Source of the DNA: Erythrobacter sp. BLCC-B19
GTDB taxonomy: Bacteria; Pseudomonadota; Alphaproteobacteria; Sphingomonadales; Sphingomonadaceae
DNA length: 64,000 nt
Reading direction: 5' to 3'
NCBI RefSeq assembly: GCF_028621955.1
Contig: NZ_CP117516.1
Coordinates: 2,502,001-2,566,000, forward strand
Below, in pieces: positions 31,958 to 40,560 of the stretch. Positions within the stretch are counted from its first letter, which is position 1, and every line of letters starts with the position of its first letter. A program made the position numbers and the translations under genes. The notes beneath the pieces were generated by a model that did not search any database, was not told where the DNA came from, and was given only the letters and a program-made list of their open reading frames with translations.

Positions 31958-32035
31958 ACGCCCTCATGTAGCGAAGCGGTAGGGCGTCAGGAACGCCCTC
32001 AAGTAGTGAACCGGTAGGGTGTCAGGAACACCCTT
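31958..32035. repeat. 35-bp tandem repeat with two covarying hairpins
   Basis: Two full 35-bp units (31958-31992 and 31993-32027) and a partial third unit (from 32028) lie between the XRE and DUF6456 genes. Each unit forms, with the start of the next, a 7-bp hairpin: AGGGCGT-CAGGA-ACGCCCT at 31981-31999 and AGGGTGT-CAGGA-ACACCCT at 32016-32034. The two hairpins differ by one pair (C-G replaced by T-A) with pairing kept. The units differ at six other positions or fewer. It could be a paired operator or an RNA structure. Confidence 0.9.
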
Positions 32036-32117
32036 TCAATTTAACCGGATTGGTTTGTTCTTTCCTACAGATGTGCGCTCTTGGCAAGTCCCTCGCGCAA
32101 CAAGCGGAGGAACCTCG

Positions 32118-32597
32118 ATGACTCGCCAACTCGCCGAACGTGAACTCACCCCCGAAGGCCCGCGCCGGGGACGCATCAAATCCGGCCCGCGCCCGCGCCG
32201 CACGGTGACGGTCAACCTTGCCGAAAGCCCGCTGGTGTGGCTCCACGCGCGCGGCCACATCTCCGACCGGCTGCTCGATGCAGGCGAGGCCTTGCGCGCC
32301 GATTACGAGCGCAGCGCCATGACCGCGAGCATCACCATGCGCTGGGATCCGGTGCGGGTGAAGACCACCGGCGAGCGCGGCCTTTCTCCCACGGAAAAGC
32401 AGATCGCCGCCCGCCAGCGTTTCAGCGGGGCCATCGCCGCGGCGGGCAAGGGGCTGGAGGACATCCTGTGGCGGGTGGTCTGCGCAGGCGAGGCGCTGCC
32501 CGAGGCCGAAAAGGCGCTGGGCTGGCCCACGCGCAGCGGCAAGCTGGTGCTGAAAATCGCGCTCGAACGGGTGGCGGAGTATTACCGGATCAGGTGA
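32118..32597 (+). CDS. DUF6456 domain-containing protein
   Basis: 159 residues from the ATG at 32118, with cggagg upstream. The C-terminal portion (LVWLHARGHISDRLLDAGEALRADY, in part, ILWRVVCAGEALPEAEKALGW, SGKLVLKIALERVAEYY) matches the DUF6456 domain, found in alphaproteobacteria and thought to be DNA-binding because of its HTH-like pattern and link to replication or sporulation-type regulators. No other domain is present. Arg-rich N-terminus. It is divergent from the XRE gene across a 35-bp tandem repeat. Function unknown. Confidence 0.82.
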   Translation: MTRQLAERELTPEGPRRGRIKSGPRPRRTVTVNLAESPLVWLHARGHISDRLLDAGEALRADYERSAMTASITMRWDPVRVKTTGERGLSPTEKQIAARQRFSGAIAAAGKGLEDILWRVVCAGEALPEAEKALGWPTRSGKLVLKIALERVAEYYRIR

Positions 32598-32615
32598 GGG
32601 CCGGGCCAAGGCCGA

Positions 32616-34448
32616 TCAGCCCTCGACCATTTCCGCCAGCATCAGCCAGCGCTCTTCGGCCGCGTCCTTCTCGGCGCGGGCGTTGGCGATCCCGGCGCTG
32701 ATCGTGGCAAAGCGCTTGGGGTCGCGGGTGTAGAGTTCGGGGTCGCTCAGCAAGGCCTCGCCCTTGGCGATTGCGGCGTCGAGTTCGGCGATGCGGGCGG
32801 GCAGGATTTCGTAATCGCGCTGATCCTTGTAGGACAATTTGGCCGATGCGGGCGCGGCCTTGCCCTGGTCTGCCGGAGTCGCGGCTTGCGCGGCGCTACG
32901 CGGGTTTTGCGCAGGTCTTGTCGGGTCTTTGCGGGGCTGTCGCCGGGCTTCCCAATCGGCATAGCCGCCTGCGACAATATCCACCTTGCCCGATCCGTCG
33001 AGGCCCAGCGTGATCGTCACCGTGCGGTCGAGGAAGTCGCGGTCGTGGCTGACGATCAGCACGGTGCCGTCGAAATCGGCGATAACTTCCTGAAGCAGAT
33101 CAAGGGTTTCAAGGTCGAGATCATTGGTCGGCTCGTCGAGCACCAGCAGGTTCGCGGTGCGGGCGAATTCACGCGCCAGCAGCAGCCGCGAGCGCTCCCC
33201 GCCCGACAGGATGCCGACCTTGGTGTCGACCAGACCCGGATCGAACAGGAAGTCCTTGAGATAGGCCTGAACGTGCTTCCTGACCCCCCGCACATCGATC
33301 CAGTCGCCCCCTTGCGCGAGGATCTGGCGGACGGTGGCGCCCGGTTCCAGCAGCTTTCTTTGCTGGTCGATCATCACGCCGGTCAGGGTCTTGGCATGGG
33401 TGACCGATCCGGTGTCGCTCTCGATCTCTTTGGTGAGCAATTTCAGCAAGGTGGTCTTGCCCGCGCCGTTGGCACCGACAATCCCGATGCGGTCGCCGTT
33501 CTGGATGCGCAGGGAGAACGGCTTGATGATCGCGCGCTCTCCGTAAGTCTTTGAAATATTTTCGGCAACGATCACCGATTTGGACTTGAAGTCGTCATCG
33601 GAGGCAAGCTTCAGCTTGGCCGCACCTGCCCCGGCAATCATCGAGGCCCGGACGGCACGCATCTGGTAGAGCTTTTCGAGCCGCCCCTGATTGCGCTTGC
33701 GCCGCGCGGTGACCCCGCGCTCCAACCAGTGGGCTTCGATTTTCAGTTTGGCATCAAGGCGTTCCGCGGCGCGGGCTTCCTCGGCATAGACGCTCTCCTC
33801 CCACGCCTCATAGCCGCCAAAGCCTACTTCCTTGCGCCGCAGCGTGCCCCGGTCGAGCCACAGGGTCGCCCGCGTCAGGCGGGTGAGGAAGGTGCGGTCG
33901 TGGGAAATGGTGATGAACGCCCCGCGATAGCGCGAGAGCCAGTCCTCCAGCCAGTCGATCGCGGCGAGATCGAGATGGTTGGTGGGCTCGTCGAGGAGGA
34001 TCAGATCAGGCTCCTGCGCCAGCGCGCGGGCAATTGCGGCGCGGCGTTTTTCGCCCCCGCTCGCAGTCGGTGCGTCGCGGCTCATGTCGATGCCGAGCTG
34101 GCCGGCAATCGCCTCGACTTCGTGGGCAGCCGGGGCATCCTCGCCGTGGGTGGCGAAGTCCATCAGCGTGGCAAAGGGCGTGAAATCAGGCTCTTGCTCC
34201 AGAAACACGATCCGTGTCCCCGGCTTGATCCGGCGCTGGCCTCGGTCAGCCTCGATCCTGCCGGTGATGAGGCGCAGCAGGGTGGTCTTCCCTGCCCCAT
34301 TGCGTCCGATCAGCGCGAGGCGATCACCGGGCAGGACGTGAAGATCAATCGGCGCCGCGCCGCTGGTGGGCGTTGGCCCGCCAAACAGCCAGCGGCCGCC
34401 TTGCTGCAATGCGACGCCTTCAAGCGAGAAGATCGGGGGCTGTGCCAT
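32616..34448 (-). CDS. ABC-F family ATP-binding protein (Uup-like)
   Basis: 610 residues from the ATG at 34448; a GTG four codons upstream is possible. Two ABC domains are present: GRNGAGKTTLLRLI near 46 with SGGEKRRAAIARALA and LLDEPTNHLDLAAID, and GANGAGKTTLLKLL near 322 with LSGGERSRLLLAREFA and LDEPTNDLDLETLD. No membrane segments exist, as in ABC-F translation factors. The C-terminal stretch after 520 (Pro/Ala linker, then a coiled coil AELDAAIAKGEALLSDPELY, in part) resembles Uup, which acts on ribosomes or DNA junctions. Start of the converging DUF6456 stop is 18 bp away. Confidence 0.9.
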   Translation of the reverse strand: MAQPPIFSLEGVALQQGGRWLFGGPTPTSGAAPIDLHVLPGDRLALIGRNGAGKTTLLRLITGRIEADRGQRRIKPGTRIVFLEQEPDFTPFATLMDFATHGEDAPAAHEVEAIAGQLGIDMSRDAPTASGGEKRRAAIARALAQEPDLILLDEPTNHLDLAAIDWLEDWLSRYRGAFITISHDRTFLTRLTRATLWLDRGTLRRKEVGFGGYEAWEESVYAEEARAAERLDAKLKIEAHWLERGVTARRKRNQGRLEKLYQMRAVRASMIAGAGAAKLKLASDDDFKSKSVIVAENISKTYGERAIIKPFSLRIQNGDRIGIVGANGAGKTTLLKLLTKEIESDTGSVTHAKTLTGVMIDQQRKLLEPGATVRQILAQGGDWIDVRGVRKHVQAYLKDFLFDPGLVDTKVGILSGGERSRLLLAREFARTANLLVLDEPTNDLDLETLDLLQEVIADFDGTVLIVSHDRDFLDRTVTITLGLDGSGKVDIVAGGYADWEARRQPRKDPTRPAQNPRSAAQAATPADQGKAAPASAKLSYKDQRDYEILPARIAELDAAIAKGEALLSDPELYTRDPKRFATISAGIANARAEKDAAEERWLMLAEMVEG

Positions 34449-34602
34449 GGGATGCGCCACCTAGGCTGTGCACGGGCGCGCGACAAGCCTTGCGCGTGCA
34501 AGGCAGACTGCGGGCAAACCTTGCTGGCCAGCGACATACGGTTCAGACCCGTGAAAGCTGAACCGGTGCACAGGCGCGGTGAATAGTGGAGGAATACTCT
34601 CA

Positions 34603-35349
34603 ATGCGCAATGTCCTGATCCTTCTCGCCGCCTCTGCCGCAGCGCTGCCCCTTGGCAACCTTGCCGCTGCCGAGGTCGGGATTGCGGCCACCGGCCCGGT
34701 TGTCGAGCTCACCGTCTATGAAAGCATCGACATTGCGCCCGACACCGCCACCGTAGGCGCGGGCGTGACCACCGAAGCGACCAGTGCGAGCGAGGCGATG
34801 CGCCAGAATTCGGCGGCCATGCAGAAGGTTATCGCGCGCCTCAAGACGCTGGGGATTGCCGAGAAGGACATCCAGACCGCCGGCATCAACCTCAACGCCA
34901 ATTACGAATATGATCAGGCCACCTCACGCCAGGTGTTCCGCGGCTATCGCGCGTCGAACACGGTCAGCGTGATCCTGCGCAAGATCGACGATACCGGCAA
35001 GGTGCTCGACGCGCTGGTCGAAGCCGGGGCCAATGACCTCAGCGGGCCGTACTTCAGCATCGAGAACGATACCGAGGCCAAGATCCTCGCCCGCAAGCGC
35101 GCGGTTGAGCGGGCGCAGGCGCAGGCGAGGGACTATGCCAAGATGCTCGGCTATGCCGACATCCGGGTGCTGATGATCAACGAGGCGCTGGAGGGCCGCG
35201 GCTCGATGGACGCCAAGCGCGGCGGCGAGTTCGGGTTCGTGCAAGCCATGTCGACCGAGGCTCCGGTGCAGCCGGGCATGGTGTCGACCGGCGTGGCGCT
35301 CTCGATCAGCTTCGAACTGGTCGGGAACCCGGCGGCGGGATCGAAGTAA
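34603..35349 (+). CDS. SIMPL domain-containing exported protein
   Basis: 248 residues from the ATG at 34603, with tggagga upstream. A signal peptide ends near residue 22 (GNLAAAE). The domain is seen in VYESIDIAPDTATVGAGVTTEATSASEAM, in part, with EKDIQTAGINLNANYEYDQ and YRASNTVSVILRKIDD. SIMPL (DUF541) proteins are periplasmic, of the BP26 type, some forming channel-like oligomers; the role is not known. It stands 48 bp before the PepSY protein gene. Confidence 0.88.
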   Translation: MRNVLILLAASAAALPLGNLAAAEVGIAATGPVVELTVYESIDIAPDTATVGAGVTTEATSASEAMRQNSAAMQKVIARLKTLGIAEKDIQTAGINLNANYEYDQATSRQVFRGYRASNTVSVILRKIDDTGKVLDALVEAGANDLSGPYFSIENDTEAKILARKRAVERAQAQARDYAKMLGYADIRVLMINEALEGRGSMDAKRGGEFGFVQAMSTEAPVQPGMVSTGVALSISFELVGNPAAGSK

Positions 35350-35397
35350 AGCCATTCACGGCTTGTTCAATGGACGCTGGCTAGGCATGATATTGTG

Positions 35398-35706
35398 ATG
35401 AAACAGCTAACCGCCTTGATGCTCGGCACGCTTGCTGCCCTTGCTCTGGCCCCTGCGCCCGCGATGGCGCAGGACCAGACGCGCGGGGACCAGGGCGAGG
35501 CGCGGCGCGAGGCGCAGGCTGGCAACATCATGCGCTCGGGCGAGATCGAGGCGCGCATCCTGCCGATGATGCGGGATGCCGAATATCTCGGCTTTGCCTA
35601 TGATTCGACCGCGCGCGCCTACCGGCTCAAATTCATCAAGGATGGCCGCGTCACCTATGTCGATGTCGATGCCCGCACCGGGCGCATCATCGGCCGCTCG
35701 CGCTGA
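35398..35706 (+). CDS. PepSY-like periplasmic protein
   Basis: 102 residues. Signal peptide LMLGTLAALALAPAPAMAQ, cut near residue 25, then a single PepSY-like unit: SGEIEARILPMMRDAEYLGF, RLKFIKDGRVTYVDVDARTGRI. PepSY units are small inhibitory or sensing modules. The gene lies 124 bp before an OmpR-type regulator and kinase; small PepSY proteins linked to two-component systems occur widely in proteobacteria and probably modulate the kinase. There is no good ribosome site before the ATG, so the start or a leaderless transcript remains possible. Confidence 0.82.
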   Translation: MKQLTALMLGTLAALALAPAPAMAQDQTRGDQGEARREAQAGNIMRSGEIEARILPMMRDAEYLGFAYDSTARAYRLKFIKDGRVTYVDVDARTGRIIGRSR

Positions 35707-35830
35707 CGGCGGGGGCTCTCATGCTTTATCAGCGGGGGACAGCGGCGGGTTGGGCGCGTCAGGCTTGCTTGACGGCTGAACGCCAAAGGCGCACGACCCC
35801 GGCTAACGCAATGCTTGGAAATGGTGGAAT

Positions 35831-36508
35831 ATGCGCATTCTGATCGTCGAAGACGAACCGACCCTTGGCGCGCAGCTCAAGTCGACGCTGGAGGGGCAGG
35901 GCTATGCCGTCGATCTTTCGGTCGATGGCGAAGACGGGCACTTCATGGGCTCGACCGAGGATTACGACGCAGTGGTGCTCGATCTTGGCCTGCCCGAGAT
36001 TGACGGGCTGACCGTGCTCGGGATGTGGCGCCGCGAAGGGCGCACCTTCCCGGTGCTGGTGCTGACCGCGCGTGACAGCTGGTCGGACAAGGTGGCCGGG
36101 CTCGATGCCGGCGCCGATGATTACCTCGCCAAGCCGTTCCAGACCGAAGAACTGATCGCCCGCCTGCGCGCGCTGATCCGCCGCGCTTCGGGCAACACGT
36201 CCTCGGAGCTGACCGCAGGCGACGTGCGGCTCGATACCCGCTCGGGCCGCGTGACGCTCGATGGCGAGCCAGTCAAGCTGACCGCGCAGGAATACAAGCT
36301 GCTCTCCTACCTGATGCACCACAAGGGCAAGGTGGTCAGCCGCACCGAACTGATCGAGCACATCTACGATCAGGATTTCGACCGCGATTCCAATACCATC
36401 GAAGTCTTTGTCACCCGTATTCGCAAGAAGCTGGGTGCAGACGTGATCACGACCATCCGTGGCCTCGGTTACAGCCTCGACGACCCCGCCGACCAGCCGC
36501 GCGCCTGA
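35831..36508 (+). CDS. OmpR/PhoP family response regulator
   Basis: 225 residues. Receiver domain with EDE at 7-9, phospho-acceptor Asp51 in VVLDLGLPEIDG, TAR and the conserved Lys in DDYLAKPF. The C-terminal winged helix shows LTAQEYKLLSYLMHHKGKVVSRTELIEHIYD, in part, and NTIEVFVTRIRKKLGADVITTIRGLGYSL, in part. It is a DNA-binding regulator controlled by the following kinase, whose gene begins within its 3' end. It resembles PhoP/QseB. Confidence 0.94.
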   Translation: MRILIVEDEPTLGAQLKSTLEGQGYAVDLSVDGEDGHFMGSTEDYDAVVLDLGLPEIDGLTVLGMWRREGRTFPVLVLTARDSWSDKVAGLDAGADDYLAKPFQTEELIARLRALIRRASGNTSSELTAGDVRLDTRSGRVTLDGEPVKLTAQEYKLLSYLMHHKGKVVSRTELIEHIYDQDFDRDSNTIEVFVTRIRKKLGADVITTIRGLGYSLDDPADQPRA

Positions 36509-37988
36509 GGCAGCGGCCGGAGCCGGGACGCCGGGCGGCGACGCGCGCTCGCCCTTGCCCGGCGGCGAGGCCGAGGATGCGGCGCTGTCCGCCCCGGACA
36601 TTCTAGACCCGCCTCAGCCCGCCCGTGCCAGCCTTGCGCGGCGCATGGGTTTGATTGCGGCGGGGTGGATCTTCGTGCTCCTGCTGGGCGGCGGCATCGC
36701 GCTCGAACGCACGCTGACCAGCCAGGTCGAGAGCAATTTCGACGAGCAGCTCGATTATATCCTGACCGCCATGATCGCCTCGGCCGAGATCGACCCGGCG
36801 GGCGAAGTCTATTTCTACCGCACGCTCGGCGACCAGCGCTTCCTTGAGCCGGGCAGCGGACTGTACTGGCAGATCAGCGGCGGCAGTTTCGATCCCTGGC
36901 CCTCGCGCAGCCTGTGGGACAGGACGCTGAAGCTCCACGGCGTCGAGGAGAAAGGCGAGCACTTCGACAGCGAGGTGCACTTCTACAACTCCGATCAGTT
37001 CAAGGGCGAGCCTCTGCGGATTGCCGAACGCACCGTGATCCTGCCCGGCAGCGAGACGCGCTGGACCTTTGCCGTGGCGAGCGCGACCGAGCAGATGGAT
37101 TCGCAGATCGGGCGTGTGCGGCTGATCCTGATCTGGAGCTTTGCCGTCCTGGGGCTTGGCCTGCTGGTGATGGCGCTGCTCCAGATCCGCTATGGCCTCT
37201 CGCCCTTGCGCCGGGTGCGGGCCGCGATCCAGAACCTGCGCACCACCGGGGCGGGCCGGATTACCGAGCCGCTACCGCTCGAAGTGCAGCCGCTGGTCGA
37301 GGAGCTCAACGCGCTGCTCGAACATTCCGAGCGCCAGGCTGAGGAAGCGCGCCGCCATGCGGGCAATCTCGCCCATGCCTTGAAGACCCCGCTGACGGTG
37401 CTGACCAATGCCGCCACCGCCCGCGCGCCCGATCTGGGCGAGGCGGTGATGCGCGAGACCCGCACCATGCAGCGCCATGTCGACCACCACTTGGCCCGCG
37501 CCCGCGCCGTGGGCCGCCGCGCGGTGGGCCATGCGCGCACCAATGTGATGGCGAGCGCCACCGCCGTGCGCCGCGCGGTCGAGCGGCTCTATCCCAACGG
37601 GCGGCTGGACATTGCGGGCGACAAGACGGCGACTGTCTCGCTCGAACGGCAGGACCTCGACGAATTGCTCGGCAATCTCATCGAGAACGCGGCCAAGTAT
37701 GGCGGGGGCTCGGTGTTCGTCACCATCGACCCCGACGAGGACTGCGCGCCGCGCGATCCCAAGATGTGCCTGATCTGGGTTGAGGATGACGGCGCGGGTA
37801 TCCCCGAAGCGGAGCGCATCCGCATCTTCGATCGCGGCGTCCGGCTCGATACCGGCAAGCCCGGCACCGGCCTTGGCCTTGCGATCGTGCGTGATGTCGC
37901 GGAAATCTATGGCGGCAGCGTCACCTTGGGCGAGAGCGAGGATCTGGGCGGGCTGCTGGTCGAACTGCGCTTGCCGCGCGCGGATTGA
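36459..37988 (+). CDS. Two-component sensor histidine kinase, membrane-bound
   Basis: 509 residues if the GTG at 36459 is used, which overlaps the regulator by 50 bp; no other ATG occurs until residue 65 (MGLIAAGWIF), so the true start is uncertain. Two membrane segments (66-85, about 220-242) flank a periplasmic domain. HAMP-like LSPLRRVRAAIQNLR follows, then HisKA NLAHALKTPLTVL with His306, N-box LIENAAKYGG, VEDDGAGIPE and GTGLGLAIV. HALKTP is the PhoQ/QseC-like form. The signal is unknown; the Asp/Glu-rich region at 95-150 might bind cations. Confidence 0.92.
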   Translation: MASVTASTTPPTSRAPEAAAGAGTPGGDARSPLPGGEAEDAALSAPDILDPPQPARASLARRMGLIAAGWIFVLLLGGGIALERTLTSQVESNFDEQLDYILTAMIASAEIDPAGEVYFYRTLGDQRFLEPGSGLYWQISGGSFDPWPSRSLWDRTLKLHGVEEKGEHFDSEVHFYNSDQFKGEPLRIAERTVILPGSETRWTFAVASATEQMDSQIGRVRLILIWSFAVLGLGLLVMALLQIRYGLSPLRRVRAAIQNLRTTGAGRITEPLPLEVQPLVEELNALLEHSERQAEEARRHAGNLAHALKTPLTVLTNAATARAPDLGEAVMRETRTMQRHVDHHLARARAVGRRAVGHARTNVMASATAVRRAVERLYPNGRLDIAGDKTATVSLERQDLDELLGNLIENAAKYGGGSVFVTIDPDEDCAPRDPKMCLIWVEDDGAGIPEAERIRIFDRGVRLDTGKPGTGLGLAIVRDVAEIYGGSVTLGESEDLGGLLVELRLPRAD

Positions 37989-38089
37989 TCGGGCGGCTGG
38001 CCCCGCGAAGGGTTTTGGCAAGTCGGCCGTTAAAGCCTTCACAGGGCCACCAGCCCGACACGCAAACGGGGCCATTTGCGCAAGACAGT

Positions 38090-38707
38090 ATGACAGCCAG
38101 CGGCGAGCCTTCCCATAGCGCCCAACGCACCGCCGACACCGGCGATGAGGCGGGTTTGGCTGCGCGGCTGGCAGCGCGCGATGCAGCGGCGCTGCGCGAG
38201 GTCATCGCGCGCCATGCAGCCGTGCTCCACCGCATCGCCTTTCGCATGATCGGCGAGGCGCAAGAGGCCGAGGATATTGTGCAGGAAGCTCTGCTGAGAT
38301 TGTGGGATCAGGCACCGAAGATCGCTGAGCGGCATCGGGTGGGGAGCCAGGGCGCGGCGAGCTTGCGCCTCGGCGGCTGGCTGTCGCGGGTGGTGACCAA
38401 TCTCGCGATTGATCGCCTGCGCCGCACCCGGCGGCTCGCGGGCGAGGAAGTGCCCGATACCGAGGACGACAGCCCGCTCGCCGATGCGCTGATCGAGGCG
38501 AACGAGCGCGAAGGCTTGACCCGCGCGCTGGTTACCGCGCTGCCCGATCGCCAGCGCGCGGCGATCGTGCTGACCTATTACGAGGAATTGCCCAATGCCG
38601 AGGCGGCCGCGGCGCTGGAGATGAACATCAAGGCCTTCGAAAGCCTGCTCCACCGCGCCCGCGCGGCGCTGCGGCAGGCCTTTGCGGCGCAAGGAGGCGC
38701 TTTATGA
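38090..38707 (+). CDS. RNA polymerase sigma factor (ECF, sigma-70 family)
   Basis: 205 residues from the ATG at 38090. Region 2 is AALREVIARHAAVLHRIAFRMIGEAQEAEDIVQEALLRLWDQ, in part, and region 4 is TALPDRQRAAIVLTYYEELPNAEAAAALEMNIKAFESLLHRARAALR, in part. Its length and the missing region 1 and 3 place it in the ECF group. Its stop overlaps the next gene, a single-membrane-segment protein, by four bases (ATGA), the arrangement of sigma and anti-sigma pairs. Confidence 0.92.
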   Translation: MTASGEPSHSAQRTADTGDEAGLAARLAARDAAALREVIARHAAVLHRIAFRMIGEAQEAEDIVQEALLRLWDQAPKIAERHRVGSQGAASLRLGGWLSRVVTNLAIDRLRRTRRLAGEEVPDTEDDSPLADALIEANEREGLTRALVTALPDRQRAAIVLTYYEELPNAEAAAALEMNIKAFESLLHRARAALRQAFAAQGGAL

Positions 38708-39639
38708 GCGGCACCCCGCAAGACCCCGGCGCGCCGATCACGCGCGGCAGCCCGCTCGCGCGCAAGCTGGATGACTTCGCCGTCCCCGCCTTGTCGGCGG
38801 ATTTCGAAGCGCGCGTTCTGGCCGCTGCCGAAGCGCGGCCTGCGCCGCTGCCCGAACTGCGCCGCCCGGCGCGCTCGGCACGCCGCTGGCGGATCGGCCA
38901 GCGCATCGCCATCGGGATCGCCAGCTTTGGCGTGCTGGCGAGCGCGGCGGCGGCGACAGGGCTGCTCGAACAGCTCAATATTCCCGTGCCGTCCGCCGAG
39001 AAGGTCTGGGCGAGCATCACCGGCAAGCCTGCCGCAGCCACCGCTGTGCCCGCCTCCGCGCGGCCTGCGCCTGCCGCTGCCAGCACGGCGTCGGCCATGC
39101 GCGCGCCTGTCGAAATCATCGGCCCGATCGACACGCCCGAGGAACTGTCCGAAGCCTTCCGCCGGATCGACGATGTGCGCGAAGGCCGCTACGCCGCGCG
39201 CCAGCAGCGCATCGACCAGCGGATTGATGCCGAGATCGAGCGCCGCCGCGCAGCCGGGCTCCGGGTGCCGACGCCCGAGGAAGAAGCGCGGCTGCGCGCC
39301 CGAATCGAGACTGCCGAGGCACGCCGCAAGGAGCAGGTTGACGCGCGGGTCGCCGCCCGCCGCGAAGAAATGGCGCGCAAGGTCGAAAGCGGCGAGGCGC
39401 TGACCCGCAAGGATGTGCTCCAGCCGCTGCGCGAGGATGCGCAGGCGCTCAAACGTGAACAACAGCTGCGCCAGCTGCGCCGCCTGCCGCCCGCAGAACG
39501 CCGCGAGGCGCTGCGCCGCTTGCCACCGGCAGAACGCCGCGCGCTGATCGAGGACTTCCGCGCGCGGCGTGCTGGCGGGGTGGCGACCAGCGCACCGGCT
39601 ACCTCCGATCCTGCGCCTGAGGCGTCCCCCGCCGAATAG
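38704..39639 (+). CDS. Membrane protein, likely partner (anti-sigma or regulator) of the ECF factor
   Basis: 311 residues, overlapping the sigma gene by four bases. The N-terminus (LDDFAVPALSADFEARVLAAAEA, in part) resembles the cytoplasmic part of zinc-free anti-sigma proteins. A single membrane segment lies at about 68-88 (IAIGIASFGVLASAAAATGLLE, in part). The remaining 220 residues should be periplasmic and are very rich in Arg, Glu and Ala, predicted to be a long helix, with the twice-repeated unit LRRLPPAERR near 255-280. No known domain is recognised there. Role inferred from position only. Confidence 0.75.
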   Translation: MSGTPQDPGAPITRGSPLARKLDDFAVPALSADFEARVLAAAEARPAPLPELRRPARSARRWRIGQRIAIGIASFGVLASAAAATGLLEQLNIPVPSAEKVWASITGKPAAATAVPASARPAPAAASTASAMRAPVEIIGPIDTPEELSEAFRRIDDVREGRYAARQQRIDQRIDAEIERRRAAGLRVPTPEEEARLRARIETAEARRKEQVDARVAARREEMARKVESGEALTRKDVLQPLREDAQALKREQQLRQLRRLPPAERREALRRLPPAERRALIEDFRARRAGGVATSAPATSDPAPEASPAE

Positions 39640-39765
39640 GAAAAAATGCGCAAGCCCGCGCGAAGGGTGGAGCGCGCTGCGACGTTTCCTCACTGTCACC
39701 GGCGGCAACGACCCCCGCCACCGGTCAGACCCCGCAAGCCCATGATCGCAAGGAGGAATTGCGCC

Positions 39766-40323
39766 ATGAACACGACCCGCCTGCTGCTCGTATCGCTGAC
39801 CGCGCTGGCTCTCGCCGCGCCGCTCTCGGCCCAGGAAAAGATCCGCACCAAGACCTATGAAGGCGAGAAATACACCGCCACGCAGACCACCACGGTCAAC
39901 CCCGAAACCGGCACCGCGACCCGCGACCGCGCAGCGACCAACCGCGCGACTGGCGAGACCGCAACCAGCACCGCCGTGCGCCAGCGCACCGATACCGGCG
40001 CGACCATCGACGTGACCCAGACCGGCACCCGGGGCCGCACCCGCAGCCTCGAAGGCGAGCGCACTCGCACCGAAAACGGATCGACCTTCACCGGCACTGC
40101 CACGGGGCGCGGCGGCGAGACCTACGGGCTTGAAGGCAGCCGTAGCCGCGACGGGCAGGGCAATTCGCAAGCCAGCCAGCGCGTGACCGATAGCGATGGA
40201 CGCACGCTCGCCGCGCGCGACCGGGTTACCACCCGCGCCGACGGGCAAGTGAGCCGCACCGTCACCACAACCCGCGCCGAGGGCGTCAGCCGCCCGCCGC
40301 GCGCCCGCCGTCCGCGCGGCTGA
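39766..40323 (+). CDS. Exported Thr-rich protein of unknown function
   Basis: 185 residues from the ATG at 39766 with AGGAGG upstream. A signal peptide ends at about residue 23 (APLSAQ). The mature part is dominated by Thr, Arg, Gly and Gln with weak repeats (TQTTTVNPETGTATRDRAATN, in part, GSTFTGTATGRGGETYGLEGS, in part) and lacks Cys. Such compositions are found in surface or matrix proteins that are disordered or beta-repetitive. It lies downstream of the ECF sigma factor with 126 bp between and is followed by a strong terminator, so it may be the last gene of that transcript. Confidence 0.72.
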   Translation: MNTTRLLLVSLTALALAAPLSAQEKIRTKTYEGEKYTATQTTTVNPETGTATRDRAATNRATGETATSTAVRQRTDTGATIDVTQTGTRGRTRSLEGERTRTENGSTFTGTATGRGGETYGLEGSRSRDGQGNSQASQRVTDSDGRTLAARDRVTTRADGQVSRTVTTTRAEGVSRPPRARRPRG

Positions 40324-40440
40324 TCGCCCATCCGATTGCGCCGCTTCGGCAGGCGATGCGGCCCCGCTTCGCCCGCCACCCCGATGGAGCGCGCATGACG
40401 GCAGGAGCTGGCCGGTCTGGTGGAACGGTCGGCCCTTGCC

Positions 40441-40482
40441 AGGGGGCACGCAGTCCTTGACCCGCTGCGTGCCCCCTTTTTT
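40441..40482 (+). terminator. Rho-independent terminator
   Basis: A 13-bp perfect stem (AGGGGGCACGCAG with CTGCGTGCCCCCT) around an 11-nt loop is followed by a run of six T. It ends transcription from the exported-protein gene, 118 bp downstream of its stop. Confidence 0.92.
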
Positions 40483-40560
40483 GGGCAATGGCCCCGGTTC
40501 AGTCCCGGTTCACTCGTCCCAAGCGATTGATTTGGCGATATTGATCGGGGAACCACCAGC

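Noticed and set aside
31958..32035. CRISPR array
   Set aside because: Only two full direct repeats without spacers and no cas genes; the units are contiguous and form hairpins.
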